Assembly (NCBI GenBank): GCA_954871525.1
Contig: OX940869.1
Location: 22,162,001 to 22,226,000 of the forward strand
DNA from: Parietaria judaica
Lineage: Eukaryota; Streptophyta; Magnoliopsida; Rosales; Urticaceae
Reading direction: 5' to 3'
DNA: 64,000 nt
A program made the translations under genes and the position numbers. The notes under the pieces were generated by a model. It searched no databases. It was given only the letters and a program-made list of their open reading frames with translations, and had not been told where the DNA came from. Numbering within the stretch: position 1 is the first letter of the stretch; every line of letters starts with the position of its first letter. Positions 1 to 11,595 of this stretch are shown one piece after another.

Positions 1-140
1 GAGTTTATCTCCTTGTATATTGCCTTCGATTATTAATCAAGAGAATTTCTTCTCCCAAAAGTTTTTGTCCTTTATTTTCCTGTTCGATTTCTTTTGGTGT
101 TATTCGTGTTCTTTGCAGATCCGTGAATTGGGATCCAACA
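1..140 (+). repeat. Copia-1 5' LTR, last 140 bp
   Basis: Matches 4875-5014 with two mismatches (near 75 and at 123). It ends in CCAACA directly before the primer-binding site, which fixes the LTR/internal boundary. The rest of this LTR lies left of the window. Confidence 0.93.
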
Positions 141-142
141 AG

Positions 143-154
143 TGGTATCAGAGC
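143..154 (+). other. Primer-binding site of Copia-1
   Basis: TGGTATCAGAGC, two bases after the LTR end, is the standard plant Copia PBS, complementary to the 3' end of initiator methionine tRNA. Minus-strand DNA synthesis would be primed here. Confidence 0.93.
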
Positions 155-168
155 TTCAATCGAAGAAC

Positions 169-3100
169 ATGTCTTCATCATCAGAGTTACCGATGGAAAG
201 AGCTTTGGTCGCGCCGAAACCAGAGACCAGAGAAGGCACAGTTACACTCCATTACCCCATGCTCACGAAGAGCAATTACGCCGTGTGGGCGTTGAAGATG
301 AGGGTGAATCTGCAGGCGCAGGGAGTATGGGAGGCCGTAGAGAACGGCGATGTCGAAGGGCGCAAGGAAAGAATGGCTCTAGCCGCTATCTACCAAGCAG
401 TTCCGGAAGATGTTCTTCTCATGCTTGCCGAGAAAGATTCCGCGAAGGAAGCATGGAAAACTCTTCAGACCATGCACATGGGCGCAGATCGCGTCAAGGA
501 GGCAAAGGTCCAGACCTTGAAGAGTGAGTTCGAGGTCATGAGGATGAGGGAGAGCGAATCAATTGATGATTTCGCTATGCGGCTCACGTCCATTGTGACC
601 GGCATACGCTCGCTGGGAGACAAGGTGGAGGAGACCACCGTCGTCAAGAAATTTCTCCGAGCGGTGCCTCACAGGTACATGCAGATCGTGACGTCGATCG
701 AGCAGTTCGGCGATCTCAAGACCATGTCGGTCGAGGAGGTTGTAGGTCGTCTCAAGGCCCATAAAGAGAGACTTCGGGGTTACGGTGACAAAGACAAGGA
801 GAAGAACCTCCTGCTCACGCATGAAGAGTGGACGGCCAGACAGCGGAAAACCGGGGGAGCCGAGTTTGCTACAAGACCCTCAGGTCGGAACAGCTTTGGT
901 GGAGAAGTCCGAGGACGCAGACAAGGTCGTGGACGGGGTCGAGGTCGGGACATGCGAGGTCGCGGCAGTGGATCTACCCGTCAGGAAGGCACGACCAGGA
1001 GAGACAAGAGCACAGTGAAGTGCTACTATTGTCAGAAGCTTGGGCACTTTGCATCTGAGTGCCGGAGCAGGAACCAGGGCGAAGAGGCGAATCTAGCAAG
1101 ATTCCCAGACGACCAGCCGGCATTGTTGTTTGCCGAGCAAGAAACGCACCTGGACGAACAGAATGGCAAGTGTGACGCTAAGGCCCGGGCAGAAGTGATC
1201 AGTGTGCCGATCAGCCCAGGGGCCGGACAGACCTATCCGGAGGAGACCAGCGAGAAGGTTTTCCTCATCGAGGATAAGGTTATTGCAAACCTCCTCGTAG
1301 ACGGAGAAAAGAAAGTCACGACCGACGTATGGTATCTAGACAACGGAGCTAGCAACCACATGACTGGGGACCGAGCTAAGTTTGAAGAGCTAGATGAGAA
1401 GATCACGAGCAGCGTGAAATTCGGCGACGGATCAGTCGTAGAGATCAGAGGCAGAGGGTCGATCCTGTTCGAGTGCAAGAATGGCGACCAGCGTCTGATG
1501 ACCCAGGTGTATTTCATCCCGAAGTTGAAAAGCAACATCATCAGTCTAGGACAAATGACTGAGATCGGGAACACGGTGTTACTGCAAGGGTCCTACCTGA
1601 AGATGTGGACCAAGGAAGGAGAGCTGTTGATGAAGGTGGAGCGAACACCCAACAGACTCTACAAGATTCTCCTGAAGACATGCCAGCCCGTCTGTCTTAT
1701 GGCATCGATGGCAGACCCGGCTTGGCTATGGCACGCACGGCTCGGACACGTGAATTTTCACGCGCTCAAGATGATGGGCGAGAAGAAGATGGCCTTCGGG
1801 GTTCCCAAGATAGAACACCCCGACCAGCTATGTGAGTGCTGCATGATCGCGAAGCAGGCGAGGATACCGTTTCCGATCAAGGCCAAATTCCGAGCAGAGA
1901 GACCCCTACAGTTGGTGCATGCAGACCTATGTGGTCCAGTCACCCCAGCAACATTGGCAGGTAACAAGTACTTTCTTTTACTTGTTGATGATTACAGTCG
2001 CTGGATGTGGGTTTATATGCTTAAGGAAAAGAGCGGAGCCTTTGAGGTCTTCAAGAAGTTCAAGAAGATCGTGGAGAATGGCTCGGTGCACAGGTTAAAG
2101 GTCTTGCGTACAGACCGAGGAGGAGAATTCACTTCCCAGCAGTTCGGAGAGTTCTGCGACCAGGAAGGAGTTAAACGTCACCTGTCCGCACCCCACACAC
2201 CCCAACAGAATGGCGTGGTGGAAAGGCGAAACCGAACTGTGATGAACATAGCGAGGAGCTTGCTCAAGAGCATGCAAGTTCCAGCCCGGTTTTGGGCAGA
2301 GGCAGTAAGACATGCGGTCTACCTGCTTAATCGTTTGCCGACCAAAGCGCTAGGAGAGCGTACCCCCTACCAGGCGTGGAAAGGGAAGAAACCCCACTTA
2401 GAACATTTGAAAGTGTTCGGATGCACCGCACACGTGAAGATTGCGGGGCCACATCTCAAGAAGCTGGACGACCGGAGTCAGAAGATGGTGTACCTTGGCG
2501 TTGAAGAAGGAAGCAAGGCACACAGACTCTATGATCCACAACGCGGCAGACTCCAAGTGAGCAGAGATGCTGTGTTCGAAGAAGAGATGAAGTGGTATTG
2601 GCGCAACGAGAATGGAGAACCCGAGCAGAACTTAGTGGAGTTCATTGTCAAAGACGACCAGGATGTTGCCGAGCAGGAGCAGCCCGGAACACCCAGCTCG
2701 GGAACAGTCTTGCCAGAAACGAGGGAACCCAGCCCGGGAGAGAGCACCCCGGATACACCCAGGACACCAAGTCCGAGCAGGACCAGCCCGTCCAGCTCGG
2801 GAGATTCCTCCATAAAAGACGGCCCAAGAGGATTCCGACCTCTAGCAGACGTCTACGATAAGACTCAAGAAGTGGAGATGAGCCTGGAGGAACTTTCTTT
2901 GTTGTGTGCAGAAGAACCAGCCAATTACCAGGAGGCAGTAGCCGAGCAGGAGTGGCAGGAAGCAATGAAGAAGGAGATGGAGTCCATTGAGAAGAACAGG
3001 ACATGGGAGCTTACCGACCTGCCCAAAGGTCATAATCCCATCGGCCTGAAGTGGGTGTTCAAGCTGAAGAAGGACACTGAGGGGAATGTCCTTAAGCACA

Positions 3101-4770
3101 AGGCAAGGCTGGTAGCTAAAGGCTACGTGCAGAGGAAAGGCATAGACTTTGAGGAAGTCTTTGCTCCAGTAGCAAGACTGGACACGATCAGACTCATCCT
3201 AGCCCTAGCAGCTCATCGAGGATGGGAAATTCACCATCTGGATGTCAAATCGGCATTCCTAAATGGTGACCTCGAAGAAGAAGTGTACGTCAAGCAACCA
3301 GAGGGGTTCGGCGTCACGGGCAAGGAGCAGAAGGTGTACAAGCTATCCAAGGCCTTATACGGGTTAAAACAAGCACCAAGAGCGTGGAACATCCGCCTTG
3401 ACAAGAGCTTGAAGAATCTTGGATTCACAAAGTGCTTGAGCGAGCAGGCAGTCTACACCAGGAGTACCGGGCAGGAAACTCTGATCGTGGGAGTGTATGT
3501 GGACGACCTGATCGTCACAGGATCCAGCGCAGGAGGTGTAGATGGATTCAAGCAGCAGATGATGGCCGAATTCGAGATGAGTGACCTCGGATTACTTTCG
3601 TACTACCTCGGTCTAGAGGTGGAACAGAAGAAGGACTGCATTACGCTGAAGCAGTCGGCCTACGCGAAGAAGATCCTTTAACAGTTCGAGATGACAGACT
3701 GTAATTCGAGCAAGTACCCTATGGAGGCGAAGCTGCAGCTCGGGAAGGATGCTGAAGGGAGAAGAGTGGATCCCACGGAGTACAGACGCGTGATCGGGTG
3801 CCTGAGGTATCTCACCCACACCCGACCAGACATTTCACACGCAGTCGGGATAGTCAGTCGATACATGGAGAAGCCCACGAGTGCACACCAGCAGGCGTTG
3901 AAGCACATCTTGCGTTACGTGAAGGGCACGACGGACTACGGGATCCAGTACAACCGAGGAAGTGGAGCAGAAGTACTAGTCGGCTTTACGGACAGTGATC
4001 TGGCCGGTGATATCGATGACAGGAAGAGTACCGGAGGGATGGCGTTCTACCTCAACGGAAACCTGATCACCTGGCAATCTCAAAAGCAGCAGACAGTAGC
4101 TCTATCCTCATGCGAAGCAGAGTTCATGGCGGCAACCGCAGCAGCATGTCAAGCTATGTGGTTGAAGGGGCTACTCAGTGAAGTGACCGGATCCGAGCAG
4201 AGACCAGCTACTCTCTACGTGGACAACAAGTCTGCAATTGCGTTGATGAAGAATCCAGTGTTCCATGGACGGAACAAACACATTGACACGAAGTTTCACT
4301 ACATTCGTGAGTGTGTGGAGAAGCGAGAGATCATCGTGGAGTTCGTCAACACGAGGGAGCAACGGGCAGACATTCTTACTAAGGCTCTAGGGAGAGTCAA
4401 GTTCGAAGAGATGAGAGAGCTGCTTGGAGTAAAGAGAGTGGAAGCAAGTCAAGCTTACGGGGGAGAATGTGAGCTTAAGCTTGACTTAGTCCGGGTGACG
4501 ACCAGAACCCAGGACGGGCAGAAACACTTGCGAGGAGTCAGCCCGGGTACCGACCAGAACAGAAGACGGACAGCCGTTCAGCCCAGCTCGGGTGAACACG
4601 AGCAGAGTGTCCGGATAGAAGGCAAGCTCAGCCCGGAGCAGATGAGCAGGCCAGCTCGGGGACAGAGAGACTGTCCGGGCAGGAAAGGGAAACTCTACCC
4701 AGAAAGGAAGACGCGTAACTTGAGGAGCAAGCAAATCAAGTCAAAGATTCGGCGAGATTATTTAGGGTAG
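169..4770 (+). pseudogene. gag-pol: Copia-1 gag-pol polyprotein with one nonsense codon
   Basis: One frame encodes the whole Copia polyprotein. The ATG at 169 is chosen because it aligns with the Copia-2 start; an upstream GTG at 142 lies in the PBS. In order: Gag capsid region; an Arg/Gly-rich stretch and a CCHC zinc knuckle ([14 protein letters not shown], about 1018-1060); aspartic protease with DNGAS (about 1340); integrase with an H-H-C-C zinc finger and a D-D-E core ([22 protein letters not shown]); a Ser/Pro linker; reverse transcriptase with YVDDL (about 3498); RNase H with TDSDLAG, SSCEAEF and YVDNKSA. A TAA at 3679-3681 replaces a Lys codon (AAG in Copia-2) between RT and RNase H, and the frame continues unbroken to 4770. 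Apart from this stop all catalytic motifs look intact. The last 100 or so codons lie inside the 3' LTR. Confidence 0.93.
4459..4467 (+). other. Polypurine tract of Copia-1
   Basis: GGGGGAGAA immediately before the LTR start TGTGAG; primes plus-strand synthesis. It lies inside the gag-pol reading frame (encodes Gly-Gly-Glu). Confidence 0.9.
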
Positions 4771-5014
4771 TTTCCTAATTTTGTGCGATTTGGGTAGCTA
4801 GGGTTTCGCCTATGTGAGGCTATAAATATACCTAGCATGTACACTTTGTATTGTGTAGAGTCCATTAGATTTTCGAGTTTATCTCCTTGTATATTGCCTT
4901 CGATTATTAATCAAGAGAATTTCTTCTCCCAAAAGTTTGTGTCCTTTATTTTCCTGTTCGATTTCTTTTGGTGTTATTCGTGTTCTTTGCAGATCCTTGA
5001 ATTGGGATCCAACA
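4468..5014 (+). repeat. Copia-1 3' LTR (547 bp)
   Basis: Starts TGTGAG after the purine tract and ends CCAACA. A TATA box (TATAAATA, 4822-4829) lies in the U3/R part. The first 300 bp hold degenerate short repeats built around AGCCCGGG/GAGCAG and are open in the gag-pol frame. Confidence 0.93.
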
Positions 5015-5414
5015 GAGAGATAGACATTAAATTAAATGGATGAACAATTAAGTATGAGACACTAAAAGTTTTAGGTTGTAAAATAAATAATTGAATGAGA
5101 CATTATATTGATTAATTTAAAAATTAAAAAATAAAAAATAACGATATGAGAATCCTTTTATCTTAATCGGAGCCTCGCTCGCTAGCCCGCCAATAATGTA
5201 CAATGAAGTGATGTGAAGGCAAAAAAATCTCAAGTTTTGATAATATGCCAAGTCATTCCACAAAAATCTTCATTATATATAGATATAGATATATATATTT
5301 CATTTTATATATATAGATATAGATATATAGATTAATTCAATAATAATAATAATAGTTAGCAATTACCCCATATTTCTTTGCTGTAGGTAGTAGAAACGTT
5401 TTACTAATTAAAAC

Positions 5415-5450
<36 letters not shown>

Positions 5451-5574
5451 TCCAATGGTCTTTAGATATTCTTATAAGTTACATAATCTATAAATTTGTG
5501 ATTAAGTTGCCCTAACTTGAATTTGTAATTAAGTTGCCCTAACTAAGTTGCACCAACATTTATGATAAACAATG

Positions 5575-5733
5575 AGAATAAAAATAAATGAAAAAGCTAT
5601 AAAAATTAGAAATCTCAATACTTTGATCTTATGATGCCAAATTCTCAAGTCTTTTTGTAGAAACTTATTTTGTCAATACTTTAATCGTATCATGTCTTGT
5701 CACTTGTGAGTTCCTCCTTTTATAATTTATAGA
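5575..5733 (-). mobile_element. Helitron 5'-end fragment
   Basis: Read on the minus strand it begins TCTATAAATTATAAAAGGAG, close to the 5' end of the complete Helitron at 21196-23291, and stays similar for about 150 bp. The matching 3' end (hairpin plus CTAG) was not found to the left, so this is a truncated copy. Confidence 0.6.
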
Positions 5734-5889
5734 TTCTTTTATATAACAATCAATGAGCTTTCCTTTTCCCTATGGACATAGATGTATAAGACGTGGTGTA
5801 GAGCTTTACATCTGAAGATATACTATTGTGTTATGTCACAACTCACAATGAAATCAACAACAAAAAAAAATCTTTCATTTTAGATAATA

Positions 5890-6205
5890 AGGGAAATCAA
5901 ATAACTCATGGTCGTTCATAGATGCTTTTGTTACCTTTGTATGCAAAGTTGGTTATGAATTTGTCGTGTTTTATTGGAGTTTAAGGTTTGAGTAAATTTT
6001 CAAGACTATAAAAGTATTTAAAAATTATTTTTTTCTATATTTAATTAGAAACCAAATAAATCTTGGTTGTTCATAGATGTTTTTGCTACTTTTTGATGCA
6101 AAGTTTGTTCTGGACTTGTCATATTTTGTCGGGGATTTAGACTAAGTAAATTTTCAAGACTATTAAAGTATTTAAAAACTAATTTTTTTTACATTTAATT
6201 AAATA
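5890..6205. repeat. Tandem duplication, period about 155 bp
   Basis: Two diverged copies share GTTCATAGATG (5914 and 6069), a TGCAAAGTT phrase and AGTAAATTTTCAAGACTAT followed by AAAGTATTTAAAAA. Noncoding, AT-rich. Confidence 0.7.
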
Positions 6206-6544
6206 TGAATTAATATATAATAAAAATTGAGGCTCTTAAGGCTATAGGTGTGAGGCCTGAGTCTTGGTCGCCTATGATACCAAAGTATTCATTACACTAA
6301 AGTATCAACATATTAAGTTAATTAAAAACAACGGATTTTAATCAAATGCGGGCAGCCACATCTGCTCGGGCCTTAGCGGCTCCGCCCCTGTCCACATTGA
6401 CGTAAAGTGCTATTACACGAAAAATATTTGGATGCGAAAAGCTAACATTAGCATTAATCCATATATAGGAAGCAAGGCACAATAAATCGACCGACAAGGC
6501 CCAAATTTATTAGCATAAAAAAATCAATTATACGGAAAACAAGA

Positions 6545-6693
6545 TATTATTATGGGTTAATTAACGAAATACCCATTTTGTGCAAACTTTTTAAAAAAGT
6601 ACCCATTATGGGTAGTTTTTTACACACACAATGAGTAGTTTTTTAAAAGGTTTGACACAAAATGGGTATTTCGTATAATTTCCTTATTATTAT
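6545..6693. mobile_element. Small inverted-repeat element (MITE), about 131 bp
   Basis: A near-palindrome: arms read ACGAAATACCCATTTTGTG inward from both ends (6564 and 6674). If the outer ends are taken at 6554 and 6684 the flanks are TATTATTAT on both sides, a possible 9-bp target duplication, but that is low-complexity sequence, so the ends are tentative. Confidence 0.55.
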
Positions 6694-9652
6694 TGGTCTT
6701 TGACAAATTACTCGAAAAAGACCTGAAAAGAAAGTGTCATGTTGAAATGTTGGTACTCCAAAACTTCAAGCATTTAATAGCCTTAATCAACTCGCTTAAT
6801 TTTGTTGTAAATTAGCTTCCATATTATACAGATACGAATGTAGGATGTCCTTTCAGTTAAAAGTTTTGTATTAGTCGGAAACAGCTTGAAAATGTAATAG
6901 AAGACTGGTAATTTTTTTTATTATATGTTTTTAAGATCTCTTATTATGTTTTCTAAGTAAAAGTATACCTACACTAGAACCCAAAAAATGTTGTAGTCCA
7001 AAATCCAAATCCAATTCTTAAATTTTGTGCAACTTAGGGCAATAATCCGGGAAGTTTTCTAACTTAATTTTTATCTCACAATCTAGCCTCTAAATTTTCC
7101 AAATGACTATATAATCCATCACTTTGAATTAATGACTACATAACATTCTTTGTACCGTTTAAAGTATACGGCGTTCAATTTTAAAGGGGCAATATGCGGA
7201 AAGGAAATAATATCACTCTCATTTTCATCAGAACACACACAAATTTGTAGAAAAAAAATTACGGTTTAAAATCACATAAAATTAAAATTTTGAAAACTAT
7301 GTGTTCGGTTGAGAATGGTAACACGTCTGAAATGAAATCTTATTTGGATTATGCTAAATGTTTGGTGTTGATTTTTTTTTTCTTAATCACAGATAAAGTG
7401 ATAGAGATGTTGTCATTGGCGCTCGGGAAGACGGAGTCACGAACGCTGCGGAAGACAGACTTGCCGACGCTGGGGAAGAAAAAATCGACGGCGGTAGATC
7501 ACATCTAACTCAAATGATATTGCGACAAGACTTGGAACATATCTATATTGAAGACAAAATTTTTTAGATCTATATTGAAAACAAATTCTTAGATCTATTT
7601 CTTTTTTCGAATTGATTTCTTATATTATGATTGTTTTGAGTATTCAGACATTATATTTTCTTAGGAAATTTCCGATTATTTCTATGAAAATACTAGTGCA
7701 GAAAATAAGATTTACGGTTAAATCCGGATAAAGTATAAAACTAGTCGCTCTAGCTTCAAATTTTATCTGTATATCTACATTTTACAATAATATTCAATGA
7801 AATTTTAAAATCAGGATCACTAGATCTTAAGATTCAACGATTCTAATAAGAAAACGGAAATAAACTGCAGTTCGTCGGCAAAATCTGAAATTGTATTTTT
7901 TGGATTCGGTTTTTTGTTTTTTCATATTAAAAAGTTCCGGTTCTAGATTTTTCCTTAATAAAAAAATTCAGATATATTGAGTTCGGTGTTTTACCCATAT
8001 TTACAAGGGTTATTTCCAATATTATCTTAGTTTTGGATTTCTACGACAAGGATGTTTTATTCTAACAGATTCACGTTTTGTTTTTTATAATAAATCCATC
8101 AAGTTTTTTGTGAGATATTCATTTATTGAAATCCTTATAAATTGTTAGCAAGTGCCTTTTTGTTGAGAAAATAGAGATAGAAAGTTTTGTACAAAAGATT
8201 AGTCTTTGAGTCTAACATAGCAAATATAACCCCACATAGCTCCAAACACAATCGCAAGTTTTGTTCAAATAAAATAGTCTTGACTCTCTTTTGTACGTTA
8301 ATCATTTTAATTATGTGTCATTTGTAAGGTGTTCTTATGTTGAAATTTTATTAGTCTCCATTAATCCCCAATTTTGTATTTCTTCATTTGTAAGGTGTAC
8401 TCCATTAATTTTTATTTTTTCGACATTTGGCTATTTTGTCTTTATTATTTAAGCCTAAAATTTTGTATTTGTATCCATATTTGGTGCCGACACAAAAATA
8501 TTATTGTTAAAAATTATGAGAGATCATATAAAAAGGACTAAATAGGGACAAACTTACGAAATCATAACTAGTGTTTACAATTATATGACAATTATTTTAC
8601 AAAGTGCGAACAAAAGGACAAAAAAAAAAAAAGAAAAAAAAAGACTTTTCAACATTAAATGCTCTTTATTTAATTTTTACTTTAAATTCTATTAAAAATT
8701 TACTTTTTATTCTTCTTTTTATATACTTATTTATGCTCGCCCCCATTATCAAATTCAAGATTAGTCAAGTATAGTTGCATTATTTACTTATTACCCATGC
8801 ATTCACTAAGAGCTAGCTCTTTGTTGATAGAAGGTTTCTTTCGAGAAGTTATAATATATAGTTTTTTATTGTTGGTGGGGTATTTTTTTTTTTTTTTCCT
8901 TTCTTATTTCCTTCTCAAAGTCTCAATGATCACTTGCGATGAAGATTTGAGAATCTTCTACTGTCATGGAAGAGGAAAGTTGCAATGATTGTGCGACGCT
9001 TGAATATGCAACACCGTATTTTCTCACGTTTTCATTGTGTCTATGGCAGTGATCTTTCACCTTGGCCGATACCTATTCATAAGATTGGTGGAGTAGTGCA
9101 TCCATCTCACAGATATCGGTAGAAGTACTCCACATTTTCTACCATCTGGATGGACCGGCCGTTGACGACCCACTCCTGGTCCTAATTGTCGGGAAAATGA
9201 CTTGCCACATGTAACAGACGCCCGACTCTCAATATCACTTCGACATGTCACAGATGCCCGGCTCTCCGAATACTGACACTAATAAAAAATTGATGGTCGT
9301 CACCGATTCCGGTGGTGGTGCTGATTGATAAAAAAAAAACTAGTGAACGTTATTATATAAAAAAATTCATTTAAGAAAATCTAGAGTGTTTTGATTTACA
9401 CTCTTTTTATTAAATATTATTTATATTTATAAATGTTATTTATTATTTTACATGATATCGTTGATATCATATACCCATCAGTTAGCAGTTAACTCGTAAA
9501 ATTTGAACGACACGCACAAACAGTAACAGTTTTTTAAAGCTTACAATGTACCAATCGGTTATCGTACCTTCTCAAATAACCAGTACAATTGGACCTTGTT
9601 TCAACTTATCGGTAATGGTCGTTTGAACCATCAATTAAACATATATAATAAT

Positions 9653-11005
9653 TGTTATGCGTATTATTCGACTTATTAAAATGTAGGCCCAAAAGGCAAA
9701 AGTCAAAGCCCACTAGCGAAAATCAAGGCCCATTGGCCCAAGTCCGAGGCCATTGAACGAATTCCAAAAGACAAAGCCCCAAAAGACGGAGTCGGAAGCC
9801 GAAGACAACCTTAAAGGACCCCCGAGGCGATCCGGAAAGGAACCCGACTACCCGGCCTGCAGCGTTCTACCTTACATGTCCCTCGGCAAGGTAACGATGA
9901 CCTTAGAATGTTCCCGGTGACCCCAAATGGCGACCACTGAAGTCATTGACGATCCGCTCGACGAGACAAACTCTCCACGCGACTCTCTCGACGAGACGAG
10001 CCTTCCAGACGATCCTCTCAGGCGACCTCCCGTTGACTTAGTCAACGACAACCCCCCTTGCCCAGGAAAGCTCCTCCGGCGAGGACGACCCCCCTTGGAC
10101 CAAGTCAACGTCCAGGTCTTCAGCATGGCGAGCCCCCACTGACGACGTGCAACCCCTCGCCTTCGAAACCTAACAAGGCATAAATTCAAGGCAAATACAA
10201 GCAAAAAGAAAATTCAAGCATACCGAGACATCAAGGACGCATCAAGGACGCCTTAGGACCTGACATACACACTCGCGGAGCCCCCGAAGGTCTCTGAGAC
10301 AATCTACAAGCTACACTCGCCCGACGACCACCTTGTGTCAAGACCATCCAACTAGCACCAAAGGAAAGGTAATTTGGGCAAGGGCATTAAGGGAATTTCA
10401 CCTTAAATCTCTCTAAAAAGTGGAAAATTGGTTACACTTTTCCCCTATAATATAGAAGCCATCATTTCACCATTTTCACATCATATTTTCGCGCAGAGCA
10501 AGAGAGAAATCTTTCAAAGGCTCGCCTGAAGTCGCCCCAGAGCTCGCCATCACCCTCTTAGAGAATTTTGCCTTGAGCCTCACCAGAGTTCGTCTCGGAG
10601 CTCGCCCTCGACCTCCCGGACGCCTCGCCTCGCCAGACAGTTCCGGATAGTAGTCGTTCAGACGCTCGCCAAGGGTATGAGCTTTACCTCGACCCGGCCC
10701 GGTCTCGGTCGGCACCCTCTGGTCCTCGTCACCTCGCTCTCACCAACAGTTCCGTACAATAGTCGTTCCGACGCTCGCCAAGGGTCTAATTTTTACCTCG
10801 ACTCGACCTAGTCTCGTCAACACCCTCCATTCCTTGTCGCCTCGCCGGTAATACCCTCGCCATACGCGACTATCACCCCCACGCAGCCTCTAACAGCTAC
10901 AACGACAATACAAACTACCTCGTCATTCCTCCATTTACCACTAACGATGAACTACGCGATGACCTGATTAGCCTAGACTACTAGACGATACGTAGACAAC
11001 TCTGC
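9653..11005 (+). mobile_element. Truncated gypsy-like LTR, interrupted by Copia-2
   Basis: Begins TGTTATGCGTATTATTCGAC and has the phrasing of other Tat LTRs in this window: repeated GGCCCA and AAAGCCC motifs, then a TATA-like CCTATAATATAG near 10445. GC-rich and without a gene. Copia-2 inserted at 11005, and the same GC-rich character resumes at 16700-16990. No second LTR or PBS was identified, so family and right end are uncertain. Confidence 0.5.
10638..10855 (+). repeat. Tandem repeat, two copies of about 109 bp
   Basis: Both copies run CAGTTCCG, ATAGTCGTTC, GACGCTCGCCAAGGGT, TTTACCTCGAC, then CACCCTC and CCTCGC; they start at 10638 and 10747. They sit in the transcribed part of the LTR-like remnant and are rich in CTCGCC. 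Confidence 0.75.
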
Positions 11006-11595
11006 TGTTGGTTCCCAATGGGAATGGATCTGCAACCAAAGAACACACAAAGAACAAGAACAAAGGAAGAAGAAGTTTTGGGAGAAAGAATTCTCTTTGA
11101 TTAATTCGAAGGCAGAAATTGCAATAATGGAGTTACAAAAAATTAAACACTAACACTAGTATTTATAGGAGACCAAAAACGAAACCCTAGCTAAACTTCC
11201 TAAAATACACTCAATCAAATCTTTTACATTTACATCGAATCCTAACAGAATCAGGAAACCAAATCAATAAAATCTCCAAACTTGCTCCTCAAGTTTGGCA
11301 CCTTCTAGAATGACTTTCGATGACTTCTGGTCGGGTGTCCCTAGCAAGCCTGCTAGGGTGTAGTTCTGCCTGGGGCATTCCTGCTCGAGGCTCGTCTGCT
11401 AGGGAGCCACTTCTGCTCCCTCCCATCTCTGCTAGGGGTATGTCTGGTAGGAGCATCTCTGGTAGGAACATCTCTGGTTGGGAACTTCCTGCTAGGAAGA
11501 TCTCTGCTCGGGCTCTTCTCTGTTCGTTCTGGTGGGGAAATCCCTTGTGGGGAAATCTCTGCTAGGAGTTGAGCCAAGTCAGGCTTAAACTCACA
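11006..11595 (-). repeat. Copia-2 3' LTR (590 bp)
   Basis: On the minus strand it runs from TGTGAG to CCAACA. The U3 part holds many degenerate copies of a short motif (CTGCTAGGG / CTGGTAGGA / CTGCTCGGG on the plus strand, 11340-11570). A TATA box (TATAAATA, minus) is at 11160-11167. Confidence 0.94.

Larger units (their letters stand above)
1..5014 (+). mobile_element. Copia-1 LTR retrotransposon, left end cut by window
   Basis: Ty1/Copia element: partial 5' LTR (1-140), PBS (143-154), one gag-pol frame (169-4770), purine tract (4459-4467) and a full 3' LTR (4468-5014). The visible 140 bp of the 5' LTR differ from the matching 3' LTR end at two positions by my reading (about 1.4%), so the insertion is fairly young. 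The polyprotein order gag-protease-integrase-RT-RNase H is that of Copia. The left target duplication is outside the window, so insertion ends cannot be confirmed. The same family as Copia-2 at 11006-16694. Confidence 0.95.
5015..9652. other. AT-rich intergenic stretch, no convincing gene
   Basis: No frame resembles a known protein. The stretch holds (TA)n runs near 5260-5330 and 5420-5445, a 28-bp repeated phrase near 5495-5550, a Helitron end, a 155-bp tandem duplication and a small inverted-repeat element (listed separately). A short GC-richer patch at about 7400-7500 sits in a 72-codon frame after a pyrimidine tract ending in CAG; it could be a decayed exon but I do not recognise it. Another GC-richer patch lies at 9050-9300, also unrecognised. 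Confidence 0.6.

Noticed and set aside
5160..5195. CTAG in a GC-rich patch as the 3' end of the Helitron fragment at 5575-5733
   Set aside because: No hairpin lies the right distance from the CTAG.
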